This document shows positions 1-9,133 of a stretch of 56,110 bases of DNA, piece after piece (position 1 is the stretch's first letter; the number at the start of each line of letters is the position of its first letter). The notes under the pieces are model-generated. The model was not told the origin of the DNA. It worked only from the letters and a program-made list of their open reading frames with translations, and made no database searches. Source of the DNA: Bizionia paragorgiae (GTDB lineage: Bacteria > Bacteroidota > Bacteroidia > Flavobacteriales > Flavobacteriaceae); the NCBI RefSeq assembly GCF_900107625.1, contig NZ_FNQK01000021.1, positions 1 through 56,110 of the forward strand, in the 5' to 3' direction. The translations under genes were made by a program, and so were the position numbers.

Positions 1-2856
1 AACAACATCGGTGTATGTTGCGTTAAGATTAGTAGAGCAGTTATCATTTTCGTTAGTTACATCACCAGTTACTCCAATTGAAGCATCATAATCACAATTA
101 GCATCTGTAAAAATTTCTGTGTCATCAGGAGCTGTAAATGTTGGCGCCGTAATATCGTTAATAGAAATCGTTTGAGTAGCCGTTGCCGTTAATCCGCATT
201 CATCAGTTATGGTGTATGTTCTTGTTACTACTATAGGACAAGTTCCAGAAGCAGAGTCTAGATATGTTATACTAGCCACATTTTCTTCAGAAAAGAGTCC
301 TCCTTCAGTAGTGAATTGAGATTCTGAAATTGAAATTTCTGATAATGAAAAACCTAATGCTGTTAAATTACCGTTTTTAATATCACTAGTCGAGCAACCT
401 TCGACTGTAATATCTGCCGGCGCTGTGATAATTGGAGTGGTGCTATCGTTAACGGATATGTCGTAACTTGCAGAAGCAGAACAGCTAGAATCTAAATCGC
501 TTACAGTAATAGTATAATTACCGACAGGTAAGTTAGATATATCTTGAGTTGTTGAATTAGCAGGGTCATTCCAGGAATACGTATAATTACCAGAACCACC
601 TGTAACACTTATATCTATAGCACCATTATTTGAGGTGCTACAACTAGTAGAAATACTATTCTCTAATGTTATTGTAATATTGTCGTATACAACTACGGTA
701 ATTGGTGTTCTATTTGTGCTTACACAACCTGTATCTATTCCTTCGGCAACGTAATATGTTGTTGTTCCTGCATTAATTGTGCTTGGTGTAATAGAAGTCT
801 GACCATAAGTATTTGGGTTATTATCTGTATAATATAAAAGAATATAACTTGAGTCAGATGGCGTAGCTGTTAATGGGGATGCTGTATCGCCAACACAATA
901 AACTAAATCGTTGGCTGTTGGCACTGAAGTTACTTCTTCAACATTAATTGTAAATTGATAATAACAAGTTGTAGCCCCCGGAGGAATTGCATAATATGTT
1001 CCTGAGACTGGAGGAAACGGATTCGCATTATTATATTGAATAGAAGATTCTGTTAAAGGGTATTCGCTATAAAATTTTGTTCCAGCAGGGAAGTGCGTAG
1101 TCACTTCAGTAACAGCAATTGGTGAATTGCCAATATTACAGAAATAAAAATCTCTAACCGCCTCATAAGTCCCGCAATTATCATTAACATATTGTGTTGA
1201 ATTTATAGGTATAATAGTAGGTGTAGAAATAGGTTCACCAATACAATTTCCGGAGGTTTGATACCCTTGAATTAATGATTGATTAAAAGATGTTTGTGAG
1301 GTTTCCCCAACGCCACTTATAGAACCGGTTAAGGATACATTAGATCCACAATTATCATTTACTAGTAAAGCACAATCTGTTGTTGCTACTAAATCAAACG
1401 TTAAAGTTGCCAGTACATCACCAGGATTATTAGGCAATGGCAAATCTCCTATATCCCAAACAATAGAACCTGTAGGGCCTAGAGTAGCATTAAAGTAAGG
1501 AGCAGGAACTGGTGGCGAAGCCAAAGGAGGGTTAACAGTATAATTTATACTTCCAGGTAAATAGGTGGAAGTATAAGGAATAGGTAAAGTTATTACTGTG
1601 TTATTAATAGTTTCTGTTCCGTCATTTGTTATTTCTAAACCATATTGCACAGTATCTCCAGGCACAACTTCTAGTGGTACTGGGTTGGGAGCATTATTTA
1701 CTGTGTTCGCAGATAAAACACCACTAGTTTCTGGTACGTAGGCATCTACAGAAAACGTGACATTAAAAATAATATAGGTATCTTGAGTTGATCCATATCT
1801 AAACCTTGTAGATGTTTGATTATTAGCAATAATAGAATTATTAGGATTTGGAACTTCAAACATACTAATGTCTAGCCCTGTATTATTTGTAAGATTAGGA
1901 TTTCTAGTATTGCCACCGGTATAAATAGAGGAATTAAAGAAATTATTAGTAGTATTTCCTAAATGGCTTAAAGGTTGCCAATAAGAATTATTAGCATTTC
2001 TAATTTGGAAGTAGTCTCCAGAAATATTTTTATCTCCTTCACCGGCCATCATTCCTAATTTAACATTTACATCTCCGTTTTGGACAGCTTTGAATCCAGA
2101 AATATCCATAGTATGGCTGATAGTAGTGCTGCCTTGTACATAAGCATAGCCATCAAAAACGGTAATGTCTCTCCAGTTCATTTTTGAATTTTCGTAAACC
2201 ACTACCATTCCCCAGCCGCCATAATAACCCGTGTTACCTCCATTACCATCAGAAATAGCGATGTCTGCCACTGTATATTCTCCAGATCCAGCGTCTTTTA
2301 CAGCATCGGTTATTTCTATATATCCCGCGAACATACCATTGTCACCAGGGTATCTTATATCATTGATGTTTGCTACTAAAGTTTCATAAGTTGATTGTCC
2401 AGGTGTTTTTAGCTTGACTGTTCTTCTTTCTAAATCATTAAATTCTGGAGCCCAATCTCCATTAGGCCAAGACCCATAATATTTGTTACCTCCTCTACCA
2501 GTCCAATACAAACCAGCATAAATAATATTAGAACAGTCTGGGTTAGCACCATTTTCATTAGAGAGATTTAAAGTTGCTGAGGAGGAGTTAAAAGTAGAAC
2601 CATCATCATCGATATCTACATAAATCATACTATTATTACCATTACTTCCATTGGGACTGTAATTAGATAAAGTAAGATTGGTATTACCAATCATAGTAAA
2701 ATCTCCCCGAACACTATAGATTGTTTTTCCTGGAGAAAAGTCTGAGGTTCTAGGCGTAAAGTTTTTTCTTACTTGACCAAAAGAATTCCCTACACAGAAA
2801 AGTCCTATGAAGAGAATGAGAATGTAATGAAAATTTTTATAAGTAGCATTTTTCAT
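1..2856 (-). CDS. Large secreted surface protein with SprB and HYR-like repeats, N-terminal part (C-terminus outside the window)
   Basis: The reading frame is open from an ATG at 2856 to the window edge, giving 952 residues with no stop. A hydrophobic signal peptide ends near residue 30 (NSFGQ). A unique N-terminal region follows, containing GNNSMIYVDIDDDGS and NIIYAGLYWTGRGG. A DUF11-like conserved-repeat region lies at about 370-490, an Ig-like region at about 635-715, an SprB-type repeat at about 720-800 (PVGNYTITVSD) and a HYR-like unit from about 895. In Bacteroidota such proteins are exported by the type IX secretion system and usually end in a gliding-motility-associated C-terminal sorting domain, so a sorting domain beyond the edge is inferred. 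It lies 11 nt downstream of a small secreted-protein gene, probably in one transcript. A role in adhesion or motility is likely, but the ligand is unknown. Confidence 0.85.
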   Translation of the reverse strand, partial: MKNATYKNFHYILILFIGLFCVGNSFGQVRKNFTPRTSDFSPGKTIYSVRGDFTMIGNTNLTLSNYSPNGSNGNNSMIYVDIDDDGSTFNSSSATLNLSNENGANPDCSNIIYAGLYWTGRGGNKYYGSWPNGDWAPEFNDLERRTVKLKTPGQSTYETLVANINDIRYPGDNGMFAGYIEITDAVKDAGSGEYTVADIAISDGNGGNTGYYGGWGMVVVYENSKMNWRDITVFDGYAYVQGSTTISHTMDISGFKAVQNGDVNVKLGMMAGEGDKNISGDYFQIRNANNSYWQPLSHLGNTTNNFFNSSIYTGGNTRNPNLTNNTGLDISMFEVPNPNNSIIANNQTSTRFRYGSTQDTYIIFNVTFSVDAYVPETSGVLSANTVNNAPNPVPLEVVPGDTVQYGLEITNDGTETINNTVITLPIPYTSTYLPGSINYTVNPPLASPPVPAPYFNATLGPTGSIVWDIGDLPLPNNPGDVLATLTFDLVATTDCALLVNDNCGSNVSLTGSISGVGETSQTSFNQSLIQGYQTSGNCIGEPISTPTIIPINSTQYVNDNCGTYEAVRDFYFCNIGNSPIAVTEVTTHFPAGTKFYSEYPLTESSIQYNNANPFPPVSGTYYAIPPGATTCYYQFTINVEEVTSVPTANDLVYCVGDTASPLTATPSDSSYILLYYTDNNPNTYGQTSITPSTINAGTTTYYVAEGIDTGCVSTNRTPITVVVYDNITITLENSISTSCSTSNNGAIDISVTGGSGNYTYSWNDPANSTTQDISNLPVGNYTITVSDLDSSCSASASYDISVNDSTTPIITAPADITVEGCSTSDIKNGNLTALGFSLSEISISESQFTTEGGLFSEENVASITYLDSASGTCPIVVTRTYTITDECGLTATATQTISINDITAPTFTAPDDTEIFTDANCDYDASIGVTGDVTNENDNCSTNLNATYTDVV

Positions 2857-2867
2857 ATAACATTGTA

Positions 2868-3350
2868 TTAAGAGGGGATTTCTATTTTAATATATTGCAA
2901 TATTGCATTAGAAAAACAATTCGGTTTTGCTAGTTTCTTTATGGTGTCCTGTTTTGTTTCAATAATAAAGAACACATACTTTAAAGACTTAAAGTTGGAG
3001 ATTTGTTTGCAATTCAAACGATCTAAATCGAAATCTAAATCGGTTACTTTTATTAAAAGCATTTCTACAGAGTCCGAAAATCGGAACGGTTTATTTAAAC
3101 GCGTTAAATCGTCACTATTTACATATAGTTTTTTAATGCCATTTTCAGGCTTGAAAAAGAATAACTCATCATTTTGAAAATAGGCAACCCCTATTTCTTG
3201 ATTGTAATACAGTTTTAAAACAGGTTCTAATTTATTTTGTGAAACGAACAATCTGTTTTCTATTTCAGATTGTTTTAATAATAGTGGATTTTGAGAGTAA
3301 CTGTTGTATGTTACATTTAAAACAACTAAAAGAATGAGCAATTTTTTCAT
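2868..3350 (-). CDS. Small secreted protein of unknown function
   Basis: This 160-residue product starts with a clear signal peptide: MKK, a hydrophobic stretch, then a cut near SYSQ at about residue 20. I do not recognise the mature part. It is charged, with many Asp, Lys and Phe residues, has two Cys (about 113 and 144), and has no further membrane segment or repeat. The gene ends 11 nt before the start of the large surface protein and is on the same strand, so the two probably share a transcript. A periplasmic or surface accessory role for that protein is possible, but this is inference from position only. Confidence 0.6.
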   Translation of the reverse strand: MKKLLILLVVLNVTYNSYSQNPLLLKQSEIENRLFVSQNKLEPVLKLYYNQEIGVAYFQNDELFFFKPENGIKKLYVNSDDLTRLNKPFRFSDSVEMLLIKVTDLDFDLDRLNCKQISNFKSLKYVFFIIETKQDTIKKLAKPNCFSNAILQYIKIEIPS

Positions 3351-3653
3351 ATCCTAAATATTGAAATTCTATTAATAAAGTGAATACATAAAGGTCTGCT
3401 CATTAATATGTCTTATATTAACAGGGTTTGAATGGTAGCAGACTGAATGATGGTTAGTTAAAGACTGATTATTTCATCAGGTTAACAAAGTAGGCAGTAA
3501 TTAAGTGTGTAGATCATTTGAATTTGGGTTTGTTGTTAATAGCACTACTAAAATAACTGTGTATTAACCTATTGAACAAAAAAAGAAGTTAAAGGACTTA
3601 AATATTCGTTAAAAGTTAAATAAAAGGTTATAATTATATTAAATGCAGAGAAA
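3351..3653. other. Intergenic region between divergent genes
   Basis: About 300 nt separate the leftward secreted-protein gene from rightward sixA, so both promoters should lie here. I see no perfect TAnnTTTG box, no stem-loop followed by a T-run and no convincing small ORF. Confidence 0.5.
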
Positions 3654-4154
3654 ATGACTACGAATAAGAAGAAAGTTTTAATACTAATAAGACATGCTAA
3701 ATCGTCTTGGGATTATGATGTTTCAGATATGAAACGTCCCTTAAAACAAAGAGGGGTTTCTGATGCCGCTTTGGTGTCAAACTATTTGAAAGGGTATGTT
3801 TTAACTCCAAATGTTATAATCTGCAGTCCATCGAAAAGAACTCAAGAAACTGCTAAGATTTTTATTGATAATTGGGGGTTTAACAAGGTGGAATTTAAAC
3901 TTATAAATGACGTGTACGATTTTTCTGGAAGTGATGCTTTAAAAGTGATTCAATCTTGCGATGATAATATACAATGTTTGATGGTTTTCGGACATAATAA
4001 TGCCTTGACAACTATTGCAAATAATTTAGGAAATGAGTACATTGACAACCTAACAACTTCTGGATACGTAGAACTACATTTTGAGACATCAAGTTGGGCT
4101 AATTTAAGCCTTGGTGAAACAAAAAAAATAGTCTTTCCAAAACATTTAAAATAA
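3654..4154 (+). CDS. sixA: SixA-type phosphohistidine phosphatase
   Basis: The 166-residue protein belongs to the histidine phosphatase (phosphoglycerate-mutase-like) superfamily. The catalytic RHG-type motif appears near the N-terminus as LIRHAKSSW (about 12-20), with the conserved Arg in KRPLKQRG after it. A second Arg lies in CSPSKRTQETA and the late catalytic His in VFGHNNALT. The length matches SixA, a cytoplasmic enzyme that removes phosphate from phosphohistidine residues. The partner protein in this organism cannot be told. It lies 39 nt upstream of ppk1, and the sixA-ppk1-ppx order suggests one phosphate-related transcript. Confidence 0.85.
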   Translation: MTTNKKKVLILIRHAKSSWDYDVSDMKRPLKQRGVSDAALVSNYLKGYVLTPNVIICSPSKRTQETAKIFIDNWGFNKVEFKLINDVYDFSGSDALKVIQSCDDNIQCLMVFGHNNALTTIANNLGNEYIDNLTTSGYVELHFETSSWANLSLGETKKIVFPKHLK

Positions 4155-4193
4155 TCAAATCAATACAATATATTTGTTATTAAATACATTTTA

Positions 4194-6251
4194 ATGGTCA
4201 AGAACAATTCTAACAACATATATATTAATCGCGAGTTAAGTTGGTTGCAATTTAATGCTCGTGTATTACAGGAAGCAGCCGATAAAACAGTGCCTTTAAT
4301 TGAAAGACTTCGTTTTGTTGGTATCTTTTCAAATAATTTAGACGAATTCTTTAAGGTGCGCTATGCTACAATTAAGCGAATCGATGAAGCTGGTAAAGCC
4401 GCAAAAAGCGAACTAGGTGGTATTAAGGCTTCACAATTATTAGAGAAAATTACACAAACGGTAATTAAGCAACAGTCTAACAGCCTTCGAATTTTAAGTA
4501 ACATTCAAACCCAATTAGAAAAAGAAGGTATATTTATTGTCAAAGAAGATCAAGTTAATGACGATCAAAAAGCGTTTATTAAAAACTATTTTATTCAGAG
4601 TGTAAGTCCGGCATTGGTAACCATCATTTTAAATGACTCTATTAAACTGCCCAATTTAAAGGATAGTGCTGCTTATCTAGCTATTAAAATGGCGTTGACA
4701 GATGGTAATTATCAATATGCATTGATAGAGATTCCTAAAAATATGGATCGCTTTGTCGTTTTACCTAAAGTAGGTGAAAAGAATTGCATTATAATGATAG
4801 ACGATTTACTGCGCTATTGTTTGGATGATATCTTTAATATTTTCGATTACACGTCGATTTCTGCGCATATGATAAAAATTACTCGGGATGCAGAATTGGA
4901 TTTAGAAAGTGATTTGAGTAAAAGTTTTATGGAAAAAATAAGTGACAGTGTTCGCGATCGTCAGGATGCCGAACCAGTGCGCTTTGTTTACGATAAGACT
5001 ATCGACAAAAAAACACTTCGTTTTTTAATGAACAAAATGGGTATTGATGCTTCCGATAGTATCATTCCTGGTGGACGGTATCATAATCGTAGAGATTATA
5101 TGGGTTTTCCTAGTTTGGGGCGTACCGACTTGTTATACCAGCCAATTAAACCGCTTCCTGTTAAGGGGTTAAGTTTAGAGACAAGTATATTTGAAGCTAT
5201 CGCTAAGCAGGATTATTTACAATATACCCCATATCAAACGTTTGCATATACCGTTAAATTTTTAAGGGAAGCCGCATTAGACCCTAAAGTAAAAACAATT
5301 AAAATCACCATTTACCGTTTGGCACAAATTTCTCATGTTGCTAGTTCATTAATAAATGCGGCTAAAAACGGTAAAAATGTTACTGTTTCTATGGAAATAC
5401 AAGCGCGTTTTGATGAACAGGCTAATATTGAGTATGCCGAGCAAATGCAGCGTGAAGGGGTGACTTTATATTTTGGTGTTCAGGGCCTTAAAGTACACAG
5501 TAAAATGTGCTTAATTGAACGTGAAGAGGGAGATAAGATTAAGCGCTATGGATTTATTAGTACAGGGAACTTTAACGAATCTACGGCTAAAATTTATACG
5601 GATTATACCTTGTTTACAGCAAATGATAAAATACTAAAAGACATCAATAAAGTGTTTAGTTTTTTTCAAGTCAACTATCGCATTTATCGTTATAAACATA
5701 TTATTACGTCCCCTCATTATACTAAAAACGCATTTTTTAATCTCATAGATAATGAAATTGAAAACGTAAAAGCAGGTAAACCAGCTTATATTAGACTTAA
5801 AATGAATAGTATTTCTAGCTATAAAATGATAGATAAGCTTTACGAAGCGAGTAAAGCTGGTGTGAAAATTCAAATGATTGTTCGTGGAATATGTTGTTTA
5901 GTACCTGGTGTGAAAGGTATGAGTGAAAATATTGAAGTGGTGAGTATAATCGATAAGTTTTTAGAACATACGAGACTGTATATATTCTGTAATAACGACG
6001 ATCCGAAAGTCTATATTTCTTCGGCAGATTGGATGACTAGAAATATTGATAATAGGGTAGAGGTTAGTTGTCCAATTTATCAAGAATCTATAAAATCTGA
6101 ATTGTTAGACACTTTCGATATTTGTTGGAAAGATAATGTTAAGGCACGAATTTTAAACGAAACTCAAGATAACACATACAAAAGAAACAACTTACCGAAG
6201 ATTAGATCACAATTTGCAACTTACGACTATTTAAAAAATAAGCTTAATTAA
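4194..6251 (+). CDS. ppk1: Polyphosphate kinase 1
   Basis: The product (685 residues, the normal PPK1 length) reversibly transfers the gamma-phosphate of ATP to polyphosphate. The N-terminal domain begins with the family signature YINRELSWLQFNARVLQEA. The first catalytic domain holds the phospho-accepting His at residue 435 (GLKVHSKMCLIE), with FISTGNFNE after it. The second phospholipase D-like domain contains RGICCLVPG and YISSADWMTRN. It ends 5 nt before ppx, so the opposing polyphosphate-making and polyphosphate-degrading enzymes are probably co-translated. The start at 4194 fits the conserved N-terminus. Confidence 0.96.
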   Translation: MVKNNSNNIYINRELSWLQFNARVLQEAADKTVPLIERLRFVGIFSNNLDEFFKVRYATIKRIDEAGKAAKSELGGIKASQLLEKITQTVIKQQSNSLRILSNIQTQLEKEGIFIVKEDQVNDDQKAFIKNYFIQSVSPALVTIILNDSIKLPNLKDSAAYLAIKMALTDGNYQYALIEIPKNMDRFVVLPKVGEKNCIIMIDDLLRYCLDDIFNIFDYTSISAHMIKITRDAELDLESDLSKSFMEKISDSVRDRQDAEPVRFVYDKTIDKKTLRFLMNKMGIDASDSIIPGGRYHNRRDYMGFPSLGRTDLLYQPIKPLPVKGLSLETSIFEAIAKQDYLQYTPYQTFAYTVKFLREAALDPKVKTIKITIYRLAQISHVASSLINAAKNGKNVTVSMEIQARFDEQANIEYAEQMQREGVTLYFGVQGLKVHSKMCLIEREEGDKIKRYGFISTGNFNESTAKIYTDYTLFTANDKILKDINKVFSFFQVNYRIYRYKHIITSPHYTKNAFFNLIDNEIENVKAGKPAYIRLKMNSISSYKMIDKLYEASKAGVKIQMIVRGICCLVPGVKGMSENIEVVSIIDKFLEHTRLYIFCNNDDPKVYISSADWMTRNIDNRVEVSCPIYQESIKSELLDTFDICWKDNVKARILNETQDNTYKRNNLPKIRSQFATYDYLKNKLN

Positions 6252-6256
6252 ACACT

Positions 6257-7168
6257 ATGCTCACAATAAAAAAATACGCGGCAATAGATATTGGTTCTAA
6301 TGCTGTCCGACTTTTAATTTCTAATATTATAGAAGAAAAAGGCAAACCCGCACGCTTTAAGAAAAGCTCTTTAGTACGTGTACCTATTCGACTAGGAGGG
6401 GACGTGTTTTTAAATAAAAAGATATCTAAGGAAAACATTGTGAGAATGGTCGATACAATGCAGGCCTTTAAGCTATTGATGAAGTCTCATAAAGTAGAAA
6501 AATATAAGGCCTGTGCGACCTCTGCTATGCGAGAGGCATCGAATGCAAAAAAAGTAACCGATTTAATAGTAACCGAAACGGGGATTAAAATTGATGTCAT
6601 TGAAGGGGAAGAAGAAGCAGCAATTATTGCTGCAACCGATTTACAGGCCTTTATAAACCCTAATAAAATCTATCTTTATGTTGATGTAGGCGGCGGAAGT
6701 TCGGAATTTAGTATTATTGACAAAGGGGAAAAAATCAGCTCTAAATCGTTTAAAATTGGTACGGTTCGTTTATTAAATGATATCGTTAAAAAAGAAACAT
6801 GGGCAGAGTTAGAAATGTGGATTAAAGAGAAAACCAAAAACATCGATAAAATAGATGTTTTAGGATCTGGAGGAAACATTAATAAGATTTTTAAAATATC
6901 AGGAAAAGCGTTAGGAAAACCGTTAACGTACTTCTATTTAACGTCGTACTACAACATGCTACAAACGTATTCTTATGAAGAACGTATTACTGAATTGGAT
7001 TTAAATCAAGATAGAGCTGATGTTATTATTCCTGCTACGCGTATCTATTTATCGGCGATGAAATGGAGTGGAGCTAAGGATATTTATGTCCCAAAAATAG
7101 GGTTGTCAGATGGGATTATAAAAAGCATCTATAATGACACAGTTTTGAGTCATACAAAGTTAAAATAG
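6257..7168 (+). CDS. ppx: Exopolyphosphatase (Ppx/GppA family)
   Basis: The 303-residue protein has the ASKHA-fold phosphate-binding loops of the Ppx/GppA family: AAIDIGSNAVRLLI near the N-terminus and YVDVGGGSSEFSII at about 138-151. It matches the short form of about 300 residues that lacks the C-terminal HD-like domains of E. coli Ppx. It is expected to release phosphate from polyphosphate ends. A guanosine-pentaphosphate phosphatase activity cannot be excluded, because the two activities share this fold. Adjacency to ppk1 favours the polyphosphate role. Confidence 0.92.
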   Translation: MLTIKKYAAIDIGSNAVRLLISNIIEEKGKPARFKKSSLVRVPIRLGGDVFLNKKISKENIVRMVDTMQAFKLLMKSHKVEKYKACATSAMREASNAKKVTDLIVTETGIKIDVIEGEEEAAIIAATDLQAFINPNKIYLYVDVGGGSSEFSIIDKGEKISSKSFKIGTVRLLNDIVKKETWAELEMWIKEKTKNIDKIDVLGSGGNINKIFKISGKALGKPLTYFYLTSYYNMLQTYSYEERITELDLNQDRADVIIPATRIYLSAMKWSGAKDIYVPKIGLSDGIIKSIYNDTVLSHTKLK

Positions 7169-7263
7169 AACACTTCATCTTATAATTATTTCTTTTCTTA
7201 AAAAAATAATATATCTTCGTAATTAACTAACATCAACTTTATAAAGGAAAAACTATTTTAATT

Positions 7264-7797
7264 ATGAAAAAACAAATACTCTTCTTAGCTTTTGTAATAA
7301 TCGGATCTATTTCGTATGCTCAAAGCTCTATGCACGGTGTGCGTGTAGGTTTAAATTATTCTAATTTAAACTATGAAACTGATTTATCTTATGATGCTGC
7401 AGATAGATATGGGTTTGCTATTGGTTTTTTTGGTGAATATATGTTATCTAAAACAGTTTCTTTAGCTCCAGAAATTCAATTTTCGGCGGAAGGGCGTAAG
7501 CATAGAACGATGCGTATAGATTATATTCAGGCACCAATTTTAGCTAAATTTAAACTAGGAAATCGTTTTTCTATTGGAGCGGGGCCAATGGCTGGATTAA
7601 AGATACATGAGTATGAAGACGGTTTGAAAAATATTGCATTTTCAGGAGTGGGGGCTTTAGAATACCTTATTAGCGATGAGTTTTTTATCGACGCTAGATA
7701 TCACCACGGTTTTACTAATGTATTTGATGATGATTCTAGTTTAGGTGATGATGCAACAAACAGAAGTATTCAAATTGGTTTTGGAGTTAAATTCTAA
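7264..7797 (+). CDS. Outer-membrane beta-barrel protein (PorT-like family)
   Basis: The 177-residue product has a signal peptide cut near SYAQ at residue 20. Short alternating hydrophobic strands typical of a small eight-stranded barrel follow (for example VRVGLNYSNLNYETD, FSIGAGPMAGLKI), and it ends in Phe (IQIGFGVKF), the usual outer-membrane insertion signal. Its function is unknown beyond the barrel. It has its own leader of 95 nt after ppx, with a TATCTTCG box at 7212-7219 that resembles a -7 element, and a strong terminator follows it. It is probably a monocistronic gene. Confidence 0.8.
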   Translation: MKKQILFLAFVIIGSISYAQSSMHGVRVGLNYSNLNYETDLSYDAADRYGFAIGFFGEYMLSKTVSLAPEIQFSAEGRKHRTMRIDYIQAPILAKFKLGNRFSIGAGPMAGLKIHEYEDGLKNIAFSGVGALEYLISDEFFIDARYHHGFTNVFDDDSSLGDDATNRSIQIGFGVKF

Positions 7798-7815
7798 ATC
7801 CCATCTTATTAAAAT

Positions 7816-7852
7816 AAAAAGGTCGCTTAAATTGTATTTAAGCGACCTTTTT
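7816..7852. terminator. Bidirectional intrinsic terminator
   Basis: A perfect 12-bp stem (GGTCGCTTAAAT, 7821-7832, with its complement at 7836-7847) has a 3-nt loop and is flanked by five A and five T. It separates the rightward barrel gene from leftward miaE and can serve both. Confidence 0.9.
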
Positions 7853-7927
7853 ATTTTGGGAAATGTCACGCTCTGAAAACGTATAAAAGTGAGATTCTGT
7901 TTTACTTAGCCTAAATTACTTTAAAGG

Positions 7928-8509
7928 CTAGCCGTGAATACTTTGGTGTTTGCTTAAATCTTTCATTATCTCGGCTTCAAACTCTAATAAGCATTGCCAT
8001 TTTTTATTGACTTCGTCAAGATCACCATATTGTCTAGCGAATCCTAAAAACATAGTATAGTGGTTGGCTTCACTGACCATTAATTTTCTGTAAAACTCAG
8101 CCAATTCTTTGTCTTCTAACTCTTCAGAGAGTAATCTAAAGCGCTCACAACTCCTAGCTTCAATTAGAGCAGCATAAAGTAAGCGGTGAACTAACTGTGT
8201 GGTTCGACTACCTCCTTTAGGGAAAAAGGTGATTAGCTTAGCCACATATTCATCTTTGCGGTCACGACCTAGTGTCCACCCTTTCTCTAATATACGATCG
8301 TGAACCATTTTAAAATGACTAATCTCTTCCTTTACTAATGCAGTCATCTCCTGTACTAAATCGGAGTATTCAGGGAAACTAACAATCAACGAAATGGCTG
8401 TACTAGCTGCTTTCTGCTCACAAAACGCATGGTCCGTTAAAATATCCTCTATATTTTTTTCTACAATATTTACCCATCGTGGGTCGGTTGGTAATTTAAG
8501 TCCTAACAT
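7928..8509 (-). CDS. miaE: tRNA-(ms2io6A)-hydroxylase MiaE-like protein
   Basis: The 193-residue protein is a ferritin-like diiron protein of the MiaE family. The iron-ligand pattern is visible as repeated Glu/His pairs: DHAFCEQKAAS, KEEISHFKMVH, LIEARSCERFRLL and SEANHYTMFLGFA. In enterobacteria MiaE hydroxylates the isopentenyl side chain of ms2i6A at tRNA position 37, using oxygen. The same reaction is expected here. The start overlaps the end of the upstream lipoprotein gene by 14 nt, which implies translational coupling, although the two have no obvious functional link. Confidence 0.88.
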   Translation of the reverse strand: MLGLKLPTDPRWVNIVEKNIEDILTDHAFCEQKAASTAISLIVSFPEYSDLVQEMTALVKEEISHFKMVHDRILEKGWTLGRDRKDEYVAKLITFFPKGGSRTTQLVHRLLYAALIEARSCERFRLLSEELEDKELAEFYRKLMVSEANHYTMFLGFARQYGDLDEVNKKWQCLLEFEAEIMKDLSKHQSIHG

Positions 8510-9071
8510 AATTATTATCTGTTTCTTTAATACTAAAGGTATTCTTATCCGCTATTTTTAAAATATAAGCTTTACAATTCTTTCTTTCAGGTTTACAAAA
8601 CTCTAAATACAATTGTGTGTTCTGCATAGAGTCATTAGCTCCTTGTAGCACCTCAATATGAGTTAATATATAATCTGTTAACGTTGTATGTAGTTGTTTA
8701 TTAATAAACGAGGTATTAATGATTTGTGCAAATAGTATTTCATTTGCAGCAGAAACACTGACATCGGCATTAAAAGCTCTGTAATAATGTTTTACAGTGA
8801 GTGTATCTTTTTTGTATACTTTTAATATACTTGTCGTGGTATCCATATCCGAGTAGTATTTTATTTTTACATTAATCCCAGATTGTAATAAGGTGTCTTG
8901 TCGTATTTCGGTATAGTGTTCTGGCGAGAATTGAATTTTCTCAGCAAATTCCTCTAGTAAGTGCTTTGATTTTAATACTTCTTGTGCCGTTTTATGCTTT
9001 AAATCTTGCCCGTCACACCCTACTAAAAAGACGAGTAATAACACAACTATGGCGTGGAGGGAGTTTTTCAT
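8496..9071 (-). CDS. Putative lipoprotein of unknown function
   Basis: The 191-residue product begins with a lipoprotein signal peptide whose lipobox (FLVGC) puts the acylated Cys at residue 19. The mature part is charged and soluble, with no family I recognise. A CKPERKNC motif near the C-terminus could form a disulphide. It lies between dnaX (62 nt upstream) and miaE (14-nt overlap) on the same strand. It is probably an inner- or outer-membrane-anchored periplasmic protein. Confidence 0.65.
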   Translation of the reverse strand: MKNSLHAIVVLLLVFLVGCDGQDLKHKTAQEVLKSKHLLEEFAEKIQFSPEHYTEIRQDTLLQSGINVKIKYYSDMDTTTSILKVYKKDTLTVKHYYRAFNADVSVSAANEILFAQIINTSFINKQLHTTLTDYILTHIEVLQGANDSMQNTQLYLEFCKPERKNCKAYILKIADKNTFSIKETDNNYVRT

Positions 9072-9133
9072 TATAACACTATTGTAATGGGATAAAGATA
9101 ATCTAATTCATAGGCGCGAAAAAGTCCTATTAA

